A stretch of DNA of 64,000 nt from RGIG3159 sp034927685. Its GTDB lineage: Bacteria > Bacillota > Clostridia > Oscillospirales > Oscillospiraceae. The translations under genes and the position numbers were made by a program. The DNA lies in contig JAYFPO010000023.1 of the NCBI GenBank assembly GCA_034927685.1, positions 124,001 through 188,000 on the forward strand, given 5' to 3'. Each line of letters opens with the position of its first letter. Position 1 is the first letter of the stretch. A model generated the notes under the pieces. That model was given only the letters and a program-made list of their open reading frames with translations, did no database searches and was not told the origin of the DNA. This document shows, one piece after another, positions 23,793 through 31,304 of this stretch.

Positions 23793-23821
23793 ATTTTACA
23801 GTATCCAACCCCGTTTTACAA
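23793..23821 (-). promoter_or_regulatory. Predicted promoter upstream of efp
   Basis: Minus strand TTGTAA (23821-23816), 17-base spacer, TAAAAT (23798-23793). About 100 bases of leader would precede efp. Confidence 0.45.
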
Positions 23822-23864
23822 GAGGTTTCCCATATTTTTTCGTTGAAAGCTGAAAATAGCAAAT

Positions 23865-24932
23865 TTATAGGATGGTCAGCGCCTTTGGCGAAGCGGTAAT
23901 GTCGATGCAGCCTTCCTCTGTGAAGATCACCACGTCCTCAATCCGCACGCCGAACTTGTCCGGAAGATAGATGCCCGGCTCCGCAGAGCAGACCGCGCCG
24001 GCGGGCATGGGCTGATCATTCCCCATGTTGCAATTGGGATTCTCATGAATCTCCAGGCCGACGCAGTGACCGTAGCCGTGGCCGAAGTAATCTCCGTAGC
24101 CCGCGTCTCGAATCACCTGCCGGGCCACGCCGTCGATGACGTTGCCGGGGACCCCTGCTCTGCTGGCCGTAATCGCCGCCGTCTGTGCTCGCAGCACGAC
24201 GTCATAGACCCGCCGCATCTCGTCCGTGACACTTTCGAGCGCCACGGTTCTGGTCATGTCGGAGCAATAGCCCCTGTAGGTACAGCCGAAGTCCATGGTA
24301 ATAAAGTCGCCGTTTTGCAGCGCTCTCTCCCCCGCCACGCCGTGCGGCATACTGGTGTTGGGGCCGGAGACCACCACCGGCTGAAAGGACAGACCGTCGG
24401 CGCCGTTTTTGTAGAGGCAGTAGATCAGCTCCGCCATGAGCTGCTTTTCCGACATCCCCGGATGTATCTTTGTCAGGATTTCCGTATAGGCCAGATCCGT
24501 GATCTCCTGGGCCTTCCGCAGTCGCTCCAGCTCCCATGGCTCCTTGACGCAGCGCAGCCGGTTCATGGCCTGCTGGCAGGGCACGAACTCCACGGAGAGC
24601 TTTTTCTGGTAGCCGAGAAATTCGGCAACCGTCAAAGATTTCTCCTCAAAGCCCATCTTTTTGATTTGAAACTCGTCGATGGCCTGCTGGATCAGCATGG
24701 CGTAATTTCTGCTGTGATCCACCATGATGACCTGAAAATCCGGCAGATTTTTTTCCGCCACCTCGATGTAGCGGCTGTCGGTAAAGAAACGGCAGCCCTT
24801 CGGCGTGACCACGGAGACGCCCTCCGCCACGTCGAATTCCGCGCAGTACATTCTGGTAGTCTGGCTGGTCAGCATCAGTCCGTCCAGCCGCTCCTCTTCC
24901 AGTACACGATAAAATTTTTCAAGATTTTTCAC
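23865..24932 (-). CDS. Xaa-Pro aminopeptidase (M24 family)
   Basis: 355 residues. N-terminal creatinase-type domain (1-125) and a pita-bread catalytic domain. The dinuclear metal ligands are visible in order: MDFGCTYRGYCSDMTRT (two Asp), GHGYGHCVGLEIHE (His), CSAEPGIY (Glu) and VRIEDVV (Glu). It removes N-terminal residues before proline. The start is GTG 24932, preceded by GGAGG eight bases upstream; the extra N-terminal stretch in the open frame has no support. It overlaps yqeG by 14 bases. Confidence 0.93.
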   Translation of the reverse strand: MKNLEKFYRVLEEERLDGLMLTSQTTRMYCAEFDVAEGVSVVTPKGCRFFTDSRYIEVAEKNLPDFQVIMVDHSRNYAMLIQQAIDEFQIKKMGFEEKSLTVAEFLGYQKKLSVEFVPCQQAMNRLRCVKEPWELERLRKAQEITDLAYTEILTKIHPGMSEKQLMAELIYCLYKNGADGLSFQPVVVSGPNTSMPHGVAGERALQNGDFITMDFGCTYRGYCSDMTRTVALESVTDEMRRVYDVVLRAQTAAITASRAGVPGNVIDGVARQVIRDAGYGDYFGHGYGHCVGLEIHENPNCNMGNDQPMPAGAVCSAEPGIYLPDKFGVRIEDVVIFTEEGCIDITASPKALTIL

Positions 24933-25431
24933 GGTTAATCCTCCGTTTTCCCAAAATAATGAAGGGCTGCTCCGCCGCATAACGCAGCTTCAGCCAGATA
25001 TTGTGCAGGTGGATCGGCCGGATCAGCACCGTACCGACGCCTGCGCCATTGCCGCCCAGAATATCCGTGTAAATCTGATCGCCGACGATGGCGGCCTGCT
25101 CCGGCGGGCAGTCAAATTCCCGCAGCGCTTTTGCGATGCCGACCCGCCAAAACGGCTTTCTCGCCGCCTGAATACAGGGAATCGCATGGGCGTCGCAGAA
25201 GGTGCGGACCCGGGGCTTGTGACTGTTGGAAACCATGCAGAGGGTAATCCCGCCCGCCCGCATCGCGGTGATCCAGTCCGTCATGCGCCGCGTCGGAATA
25301 TCCGTCGTGTAAGGCACGATGGTATTGTCGAAGTCCATCATGAGAAACCAGATGCCGCGCCCAAGCAGCAAATCCGGCGTTAAATCCGTCGCCGCATCCA
25401 GGATCAGATTGGGAAGCAGTGAAAATGCCAT
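24919..25431 (-). CDS. yqeG: YqeG-family HAD-IIIA phosphatase
   Basis: 170 residues. HAD motif I is MMDFDNTIVP (about 31-40), motif II LCMVSNSHK, and the late motif IVGDQIYTDILGGNGAG carries the metal-binding aspartates. YqeG proteins occur in Firmicutes and cyanobacteria; the family's HAD fold supports phosphatase activity (PGP phosphatase activity has been proposed). It is the first gene before pepP-like, probably co-transcribed because of the overlap. Confidence 0.92.
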   Translation of the reverse strand: MAFSLLPNLILDAATDLTPDLLLGRGIWFLMMDFDNTIVPYTTDIPTRRMTDWITAMRAGGITLCMVSNSHKPRVRTFCDAHAIPCIQAARKPFWRVGIAKALREFDCPPEQAAIVGDQIYTDILGGNGAGVGTVLIRPIHLHNIWLKLRYAAEQPFIILGKRRINREKS

Positions 25432-25542
25432 GGTGGTTCCCCTTCCGAATTAACTCGAACAATTATACCACACTGCTATATTTTTGTCTATGCGCGGAAC
25501 TGTGCCGCAGCAAAACAGACCGGAATCGACACTTGTTCTCCC

Positions 25543-26808
25543 TTATTTTCCCCAGACAAACCAGCAGAACAGATAGCCGCAGAGGACGGCCGCCAGCGTG
25601 AATGGAACACCGACTCGGAAAAAGTCCCGATTCCGGACCTCGTAGCCGCCGCGGCGCAAAATACCGATGGTGGCGATGTTGGCGGAGGACCCGATGGGCG
25701 TGATGTTCCCGCCCAGGGTTGCGCCCACCAGCAGACCGAAAAACAGCACATAGGGCGAACACTCCAGCCGCGTGGCGATGCCGCTGACCACCGGCAGCAT
25801 GGTAGCCACATAGGGAATGTTGTCCACAAAGGCGGAGACCAGCACAGAGCCCCAGACGATCAGGGTGTACATGAGGAATATGCTGCTGCCGCCCAGTTTG
25901 ACGAAAAGATCACTGATGGCGTCGATAACGCCGGCCTCCGTGATGCCGCCGATGACAATGAAGAGTCCGGCGAGCAACAGCAGCGTCTCCAGATCCACCT
26001 CGAGAACCGCCTGCTTTACGGCGGTTTTATTATGACGCAGGGCGGCGTCAATAAAGCCGATCAGGCAGATTCCGATACAGATGAAGCCGTTGATGAGCTC
26101 CGGCTTTACCGGGAGGAAAGAGGCCAGAATCAGCAGCAGGATATTGGAAAGCAGCAAAATGGCCGGAACATGGTTCGTAACCTTTGTCAGCTCCACGCGC
26201 TGCACCTTCTGTCCATGGCCGCGGAAGAGGTGCATGATCACCGGCACCGTCACGAGCGCGCCCAACTCCACCGCCCAGAAAATGCTTGGCCTTCCGTTCA
26301 GAAAGAAAAAGTCCAGAAAATCCATGTTTGCGTAGCCGCCCATCAAAATCGAGGTGGTGTCGCCGACCAGGGTTGCCGCACCCTGCAGATTGGAGGATAC
26401 GGAAATGGAAATCAGCAGAGGCACCGGCGAGATGTCCAGCTTTTTGGCCAGCGCAAGACCCACGGGCGCAATCATCAGTACCGTGGCGACGTTGTCGATA
26501 AAGGCGGACACCAGCCCCGCAAACATCGACAGGATGACGGCAGCCCACATGACGTTCGGCGAAATGTTCAGCAGAACGTCCGCCATGCGGTTTGGCATTT
26601 TGGAATCGATAAACAGGGAGACCGTACCCATGGTACCCGCCAGCATCATCAGCACGTTCCAATTGATCGCGCCTGGAACCTGCGAGACCGGCAGGATTCC
26701 AGATACGACGAACAGAACGGCGGCACCGATGGCCACCAGCGCGCGCCGCTTCGGCAGCGCGATCATCAGGGCGTAGGTCAGGAAAAACAGAATCAGTGCG
26801 GTCAACAT
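25543..26808 (-). CDS. ArsB/NhaD-superfamily ion permease under Mn2+ riboswitch control
   Basis: 421 residues, about eleven membrane helices arranged as two repeats. Each repeat carries a family loop with an asparagine-containing re-entrant motif: SAFIDNVATVLMIAP and SAFVDNIPYVATMLP, with GDTTSILMGG and GGNITPIGSSANIA. These are hallmarks of the ion transporter (IT) superfamily, which includes ArsB, NhaD and citrate/sulfate carriers. The usual label would be SLC13-type or arsenical permease. The yybP-ykoY riboswitch in its leader instead suggests Mn2+ (or divalent cation-linked) export. Start ATG 26808 has AAGGAG. Confidence 0.88.
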   Translation of the reverse strand: MLTALILFFLTYALMIALPKRRALVAIGAAVLFVVSGILPVSQVPGAINWNVLMMLAGTMGTVSLFIDSKMPNRMADVLLNISPNVMWAAVILSMFAGLVSAFIDNVATVLMIAPVGLALAKKLDISPVPLLISISVSSNLQGAATLVGDTTSILMGGYANMDFLDFFFLNGRPSIFWAVELGALVTVPVIMHLFRGHGQKVQRVELTKVTNHVPAILLLSNILLLILASFLPVKPELINGFICIGICLIGFIDAALRHNKTAVKQAVLEVDLETLLLLAGLFIVIGGITEAGVIDAISDLFVKLGGSSIFLMYTLIVWGSVLVSAFVDNIPYVATMLPVVSGIATRLECSPYVLFFGLLVGATLGGNITPIGSSANIATIGILRRGGYEVRNRDFFRVGVPFTLAAVLCGYLFCWFVWGK

Positions 26809-26861
26809 GGGCAATGGCTCCTTTTTTTGTAGTAGATCCGGGCGATCACCGGCAAAGATGC

Positions 26862-26900
26862 AAAAAAGACTTTTATCGCACCGATCGTGCGATAAAAGTC
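26862..26900 (-). terminator. Riboswitch expression-platform terminator
   Basis: Perfect 14-bp stem (26868-26881 with 26887-26900), five-base loop, six T on the minus strand. Its 5' arm (transcript side, 26900-26887) is the same sequence as the 3' strand of the riboswitch P1, so aptamer and terminator exclude each other. Ligand binding should therefore favour readthrough. Confidence 0.9.
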
Positions 26901-26985
26901 TCACCAATTAAGACAGCAGCGAACCAAAATGGTTGTATTGACGCCACTGTCACGTCCAAGGACGCAGGTTACTCCCCTTTATCTT
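26891..26985 (-). ncRNA. yybP-ykoY (manganese) riboswitch aptamer
   Basis: Minus-strand sequence shows the conserved pieces in order: GGGGAGUA (complement of 26970-26977), a variable hairpin, CGUCAAUAC (26943-26935), a second hairpin, and GGUGAGACUUUU (26905-26894). P1 pairs GAUAAAGG (near 26983) with the CUUUUAUC end. The class is established as a Mn2+ sensor. The gap from aptamer to the permease ATG holds only the terminator and ribosome site. Confidence 0.92.
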
Positions 26986-26990
26986 TTGTT

Positions 26991-27019
26991 ATCATAGGGA
27001 AAAAAAGTGGAAATGTCAA
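26991..27019 (-). promoter_or_regulatory. Promoter of the riboswitch-permease transcript
   Basis: Minus strand TTGACA (27019-27014), exactly 17 bases, TATGAT (26996-26991). The start of transcription would be about 26984, at the first base of the aptamer P1. Confidence 0.85.
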
Positions 27020-27117
27020 CAGTCAGCCTTAAAAAAAATGGAGCGTATTCATGCCTGTTTTGTCATTTTATCATGAATTTATGAAAAACGGGCACCCTGC
27101 TCCTGAGGTGATAAAAC

Positions 27118-27321
27118 ATGAAAAAGCGCAAATTTCCCTATATTGCCGATCCGCACGTCCACGAAATTTCCGGCCAGCCGGACAGCTGCTGGGACATGGT
27201 AAATAAGTACGGCACCTATGAGATTCAGCCGACGCAGGATGCGGACAACACGTATCCCACCATCGCCCAGGGCTATCCCACGGATGCCGACCCCGCCGAT
27301 CCCTGGAACGAGAATCCTTAG
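27118..27321 (+). CDS. Small hypothetical protein
   Basis: 67 residues, not recognised. Lysine/arginine-rich first six residues, then a hydrophilic chain with histidines (ADPHVHEIS), a single cysteine in SCWDMVNKYG, and a proline/aspartate-rich end (GYPTDADPADPWNENP). No signal peptide or membrane segment. A ribosome site (GAGGTG) lies 7 bases before the ATG, and a hairpin follows the stop. Codon use resembles the neighbours, so I take it as real. Function unknown. Confidence 0.6.
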   Translation: MKKRKFPYIADPHVHEISGQPDSCWDMVNKYGTYEIQPTQDADNTYPTIAQGYPTDADPADPWNENP

Positions 27322-27377
27322 CCGCCGGCGCCAGGCCGCGCAAACCATTCGTCATTTTTCAGGATTTGTGCAAAATG

Positions 27378-27419
27378 CAGGCTTCTGCTCTTGCGGAAGC
27401 CTGTATCTTGCGGTATGAT
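27378..27419 (+). promoter_or_regulatory. Hairpin followed by the TetR-gene promoter
   Basis: An 8-bp stem (27378-27385 with 27396-27403) may end the small upstream gene. Overlapping it, TTGCGG (27391-27396), a 17-base spacer and TATGAT (27414-27419) form a promoter 26 bases before the TetR start. Confidence 0.55.
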
Positions 27420-27445
27420 TGTGAAAAAGAGAGAGGGAGAACGCC

Positions 27446-28015
27446 TTGGCGCAATACACAAAGAAAGCCATTATGGAGGGTTTTCTGGCACTGCTGAACG
27501 ACAAGCCCTTCGACAAGATTGCCGTCGTAGACATTGCGGAACGCTGCGAGATCAATCGCAACACCTTCTATTATTATTATGCGGACGTGTACGCGCTTGT
27601 CGACGATCTGCTCCGCACCAAGGGGGAAAAACTGCTCTCACAGGCCGGCGGTTTTGATTCCTGGCCGGAGGTTTTTATGCAGGTAACAGAATTCGCCCGT
27701 GCCAACCGCAAGGCAGTCTATCACCTCTGCGATTCCTCCAATCTAAAGCGGCTCGAATGTTACCTTTACGATATCATCTTTCATGGCATGAACGCTTTTG
27801 TCCGCAGGGAAGCCGCCGGAATTCCCGCCGCCGAAGAGGACCTGTGCACGCTGGTTTCGTTCTATACCTCCGCGCTGCTTGGCCTCGTGGCCAAATGGCT
27901 TCAAGAGGGCATGACATCGGACGCGGAGGCCTATATCCTCAGTATGGGCCGCCTGCTGGAGGGGAACGTCCGCATGATTCTGTCGAGAAACGGCACGTTC
28001 GCTTCGCAATCTTAG
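27446..28015 (+). CDS. TetR/AcrR-family transcriptional regulator
   Basis: 189 residues from a TTG start with AGGGAGA eight bases upstream. N-terminal HTH: FDKIAVVDIAERCEINRNTFYYYYADVYALVDDLL (about 22-56), the pattern of TetR regulators with a C-terminal DhaS-like domain. The ligand-binding half has a hydrophobic FYTSALLGLVAKWLQEGM helix. It precedes a radical SAM gene and metK in the same direction and may control them (inference). A long inverted repeat lies between it and those genes. Confidence 0.9.
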   Translation: MAQYTKKAIMEGFLALLNDKPFDKIAVVDIAERCEINRNTFYYYYADVYALVDDLLRTKGEKLLSQAGGFDSWPEVFMQVTEFARANRKAVYHLCDSSNLKRLECYLYDIIFHGMNAFVRREAAGIPAAEEDLCTLVSFYTSALLGLVAKWLQEGMTSDAEAYILSMGRLLEGNVRMILSRNGTFASQS

Positions 28016-28047
28016 CAGATTCTCCCATCTGCCTAAAAATCCGGCAA

Positions 28048-28086
28048 ATTCCGCGCGGCGCACAAAAATTGTGCGCCGCGCGGAAT
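28048..28086. terminator. 18-bp perfect inverted repeat after the TetR gene
   Basis: Arms 28048-28065 and 28069-28086, loop AAA, very GC-rich, no T tract after it. It is either a terminator of the regulator gene or an operator just upstream of the radical SAM promoter. Confidence 0.65.
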
Positions 28087-28103
28087 CTGTCTATGGCACT
28101 TAA

Positions 28104-28133
28104 TTGATGCGAGTGCTAACCTGATGGTATTCT
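28104..28133 (+). promoter_or_regulatory. Predicted promoter of the radical SAM-metK unit
   Basis: TTGATG (28104-28109), 18-base spacer, TATTCT (28128-28133), 22 bases before the ATG of the radical SAM gene. A GAGTGCTAA stretch inside the spacer equals half of a CIRCE operator but has no partner. Confidence 0.45.
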
Positions 28134-28155
28134 GAAAGAGAAGGAGCGACGCCCT

Positions 28156-29502
28156 ATGACACTGAAAGACAAAATGAAGCACACCGCCGCGATGAAGGTC
28201 TACGATTATGTGGACAAGGACCCCGAAAACAACATCCCTGTTCTGCTGGATCAGCTCATTGAGGCCGATGATTCGGACTCTGTTACCCGGCAGGCAGCCG
28301 GCATCAAAAGCGCCTTTGCGGAAAAAGACGGAAACTGGAGAAAACTGGTTCTCAGCCTCTGGACGGATGTGGACGCGAAGGAGCGCCGCCGTCTTTTCGA
28401 AACCGCCGCGATCAACGGCAGTTTGATCGGCTCCGGAATTCAGAAGCAGTATCAAAAAAAATACGGCTGCAACATCCCCTGGACCATTCTGATGGATCCG
28501 ACCTCCGCCTGTAATCTGAAATGCACCGGCTGCTGGGCCGCGGAATACGGCCACAAGCTGAATTTGACGCTGGAAGAGCTGGAGGACATCATTGCGCAGG
28601 GCGAGGAATTCGGCTGCTACATCTACCTCTATTCCGGCGGCGAACCGATGGTGCGGAAAAGCGACATTCTCACCCTCTGCCGCAGGCATCCGGAGTGTGC
28701 GTTTCTGGCGTTCACCAACGGTACGCTGATCGATGAAGCCTTTGCCGACGCCATGCTGGAGGTTGGCAACTTTATCCCGGCCATCAGCGTGGAAGGTTTT
28801 GAGAAGGACACGGACTTCCGCCGCGGCGCGGGTACCTTTCAGAAGGTCCTCGCGACCATGGAACTGCTGAAGCGGAAAAAGCTGCTCTTTGGCATCTCCT
28901 GCTGCTACACCTCGCAGAGCGCTGAGTTCATCGGCAGCGAGGCCTACTTCGACGCTATGGTGGACTGGGGCGCGAAATTCTGCTGGTTCTTTACCTATAT
29001 GCCCATCGGCAAAGCCGCGGTACCGTCCCTCATGGCCACCGCCGAGCAGCGGGCCTATATGTACCGCCAGGTCCGGGCGTTCCGCAAAACAAAGCCGCTC
29101 TTCACGATGGACTTCTGGAACGACGGCGAGTTCGTCGGCGGGTGCATTGCGGGCGGCCGCAGCTTCCTGCACATCAATGCGGGCGGCGACATTGAGCCCT
29201 GCGGCTTCATCCACTACGCGGACTCCAATATCCGCACGGATCGCCTGCTGGATGCCTTCCGCAAGCCGCTCTTCATGGCCTACCATGAAAACCAGCCCTT
29301 CAACAAAAATATGCTTCGCCCCTGCCCCGTGCTGGACAACCCCGGCCGCCTGACCCAGATGGTGGAGCGCTCCGGCGCACACTCGACCGACATTCTGGCC
29401 GAGGAAGCCGCCTGCGACTACTGCGGAAAATGCGTGGACAAGGCCAAAGCCTGGGCGCCCGTCGCCGCCGAGCTCTGGAAAAAGAGCGGCAAAAGCGAGT
29501 AA
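28156..29502 (+). CDS. Radical SAM protein with additional cysteine clusters
   Basis: 448 residues. The [4Fe-4S]-SAM motif is CNLKCTGC (C119, C123, C126). A GGEP motif (YSGGEP) binds SAM. The C-terminal third holds further cysteines in GGCIAGGRSF, EPCGF, RPCPVLD and CDYCGKC, a SPASM/twitch-like arrangement that likely holds one or two auxiliary clusters. Residues 1-105 are a helical N-terminal extension. Preceded by a TetR regulator and followed 11 bases later by metK. Substrate unknown; no precursor peptide is evident nearby. Confidence 0.88.
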   Translation: MTLKDKMKHTAAMKVYDYVDKDPENNIPVLLDQLIEADDSDSVTRQAAGIKSAFAEKDGNWRKLVLSLWTDVDAKERRRLFETAAINGSLIGSGIQKQYQKKYGCNIPWTILMDPTSACNLKCTGCWAAEYGHKLNLTLEELEDIIAQGEEFGCYIYLYSGGEPMVRKSDILTLCRRHPECAFLAFTNGTLIDEAFADAMLEVGNFIPAISVEGFEKDTDFRRGAGTFQKVLATMELLKRKKLLFGISCCYTSQSAEFIGSEAYFDAMVDWGAKFCWFFTYMPIGKAAVPSLMATAEQRAYMYRQVRAFRKTKPLFTMDFWNDGEFVGGCIAGGRSFLHINAGGDIEPCGFIHYADSNIRTDRLLDAFRKPLFMAYHENQPFNKNMLRPCPVLDNPGRLTQMVERSGAHSTDILAEEAACDYCGKCVDKAKAWAPVAAELWKKSGKSE

Positions 29503-29513
29503 AGGAGCAGAGC

Positions 29514-30725
29514 ATGAAAACGCTGTTTACGTCGGAGTCCGTCACCTGCGGGCATCCGGACAAGGTCTGCGATCAGATTGCCGACGCGATTCTGGACGCG
29601 ATTCTGAAGGAGGATCCTGCGGCCCATGTGGCCTGCGAGGTCACTGCCTGCCGGGACCTCGTACATATCATGGGCGAGGTCACCGCGGCCTGCGCGCCGG
29701 ATTATGAATCCATTGCCCGCGGTGTCATCCGCGACGTCGGCTACACAAGACCGCGGCAGGGCTTCGACGCCGACAGCTGCCGCGTCCGGCTCGACCTCCA
29801 CGAACAGTCGCCGGACATTGCCCGCGGGGTCTGCCGCAGCATCCCCGAAGACGCCGGCGCGGGCGATCAGGGCATGATGTTCGGGTATGCCTGCCTGGAG
29901 ACCGAGTGTCTGATGCCGCTGCCGATCACGCTGGCCAACGCCCTGACGCGCCGTCTGGAGCTGGCACGCCGCGAAAAACTGGTCCCCGGTCTGCTGCCGG
30001 ACGGCAAGGCACAGGTCACGGTGGAATATCAGGACGGAGCGCCGCTGCGGATTTCCGCGGTTGTGCTCTCCACCCAGCACGAGGCGCAAGTGGAAACGGA
30101 GGCGCTGCGCGGGCAGGTCCTGGAGCACGTCATCAAGCCCGCCCTGCCCGCCTCGCTGCCGGACAAAGATACCCTCTATTATATCAACCCGACCGGCCGC
30201 TTTGTTCTGGGCGGCCCGGCGGCGGATTCCGGTCTCACAGGAAGAAAGATCATTTCCGATACCTATGGCAGCACGGCGCGCCACGGCGGCGGTTCTTTTT
30301 CCGGTAAGGACCCGACCAAGGTGGACCGCACAGGCGCTTATCTCGCGCGTTACCTCGCCAAGAACATCGTGGCGGCAGGCCTGGCCAGCCGCTGCGAGGT
30401 GCAGCTCGCGTATGCGATTGGTCTGGCCGACCCGATCTCTGTTCGCGTCGACACCTTTGGAACCGGACTTGTCTCTGAAGAACGGCTGGCCGACTGGCTG
30501 ACGGGCAACGTTGATATGCGGCCCGCCATGGTCATTCGGCAGTTCGGCCTCCGGCGGCCGATCTACCGGCAGCTCTCCTGTTACGGCCACTTTGGCGAAC
30601 ATGCCGCCGATATGCCCTGGGAGCGTACAATGTTGGCGGAGCCGCTTGCCGCGCTGCTGCCCGCTGATCGGAACACAGCACATGCGCAAATACAAATCGG
30701 AACAGCAGAATCCGTTCGCACCTAA
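29514..30725 (+). CDS. metK: S-adenosylmethionine synthase (methionine adenosyltransferase)
   Basis: 403 residues. Conserved blocks: SESVTCGHPDKVCDQ at the N-terminus, GAGDQGMMFGYA, and GGPAADSGLTGRKIISDTYGSTARHGGGSFSGKDPTKVDRTGAY with the catalytic lysines and phosphate-binding glycines. The first block usually reads TEGHPDK; the Glu is Cys here, which is unusual. Start ATG 29514 has AAAGGAG. Being 11 bases after a radical SAM gene, it could supply SAM to that pathway, though it may also be the cell's only MetK. Confidence 0.95.
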   Translation: MKTLFTSESVTCGHPDKVCDQIADAILDAILKEDPAAHVACEVTACRDLVHIMGEVTAACAPDYESIARGVIRDVGYTRPRQGFDADSCRVRLDLHEQSPDIARGVCRSIPEDAGAGDQGMMFGYACLETECLMPLPITLANALTRRLELARREKLVPGLLPDGKAQVTVEYQDGAPLRISAVVLSTQHEAQVETEALRGQVLEHVIKPALPASLPDKDTLYYINPTGRFVLGGPAADSGLTGRKIISDTYGSTARHGGGSFSGKDPTKVDRTGAYLARYLAKNIVAAGLASRCEVQLAYAIGLADPISVRVDTFGTGLVSEERLADWLTGNVDMRPAMVIRQFGLRRPIYRQLSCYGHFGEHAADMPWERTMLAEPLAALLPADRNTAHAQIQIGTAESVRT

Positions 30726-31021
30726 GTCATCGTGTTTGCCCGCTGCCTACTGACGCTTGGCGCCGACGGCGATCGATCCGAACGCCTCCGCGCTGACCAT
30801 AGATGTCATTTTCGGCTTGCTTTGCCTCGCGAGGGGCGCAACGCCCCGGTTTTGGGGGAACCTGTTTCAAAGCCAATTTTGGCAGTCCGGCGGGACTGGG
30901 ACGGGAAAATGCGACCTGCGCCCGATGCGCAAAAAGCGCCGTCATTCCGCAGCCTGGAACGTGTTCTCCATCAGAAGAACTGCTTTCCGTGCCTGGGATG
31001 CCGGCGCTTTTTTGCCTGCGA
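30726..31021. other. 296-base gap with a large imperfect hairpin
   Basis: No coding sequence that I can support. A long structured element lies at 30932-31013: AAAAGCGCCG (30932-30941) pairs with CGGCGCTTTT (31002-31011), with further internal pairing (GTTCT with AGAAC) and a T6 end on the plus strand and A5 on the other side. It can terminate metK and the convergent DUF1540 gene. A smaller GGGGCG/CGCCCC hairpin is near 30835. Whether a separate RNA is made cannot be told. Confidence 0.5.
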
Positions 31022-31186
31022 TTATTTCATGCGGAAGGACTTGCAGTCGGTGCACTGACTCTTGGTCGGGTCCATCTCATGGGTGCCGACCTGGATCTGC
31101 TGCAGCGAGCAGTAACTGTCGCTGCCGCAGTGATTGGAGCACTGCGTCACACTGCACGCGATGCATTTGTTGGCCTGTTCAGACAT
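31022..31186 (-). CDS. DUF1540 cysteine-rich small protein
   Basis: 54 residues. Cysteines follow the DUF1540 pattern: CIACSVTQCSNHC near the start, YCSLQQIQVG, and QCTDCKSF at the end. The set of eight cysteines suggests metal binding. Common in Clostridia and associated in some species with sporulation, but the role is unknown. ATG 31186 has AAGGAGG seven bases upstream. It was found inside a longer open frame, most of which is not real. Confidence 0.85.
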   Translation of the reverse strand: MSEQANKCIACSVTQCSNHCGSDSYCSLQQIQVGTHEMDPTKSQCTDCKSFRMK

Positions 31187-31250
31187 AAAGACAACCTCCT
31201 TCTTCTGGTTTCTCTCTAGTTTGTCGCAGACCGGATAAAATATGCGCAAA

Positions 31251-31290
31251 TCAGCGCTGCCGCAAAATTTTGATTTTGCGGCAGCGCTGA
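31251..31290. terminator. 18-bp perfect inverted repeat ending the TPM operon
   Basis: Arms 31251-31268 and 31273-31290 with a four-base loop, between the end of the TPM gene and the DUF1540 start. No strong T tract; dyad stability is very high. Confidence 0.7.
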
Positions 31291-31304
31291 TTCTTGCCAT
31301 ATTT

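Noticed and set aside
28104..28120. CIRCE heat-shock operator before the radical SAM gene
   Set aside because: Only GAGTGCTAA is present. The partner TTAGCACTC nine bases upstream is absent.
30726..31021. 6S RNA, RNase P RNA or SRP RNA in the gap after metK
   Set aside because: None of the fixed motifs of RNase P or SRP RNA is present, and I cannot show a 6S-like central bubble with confidence.
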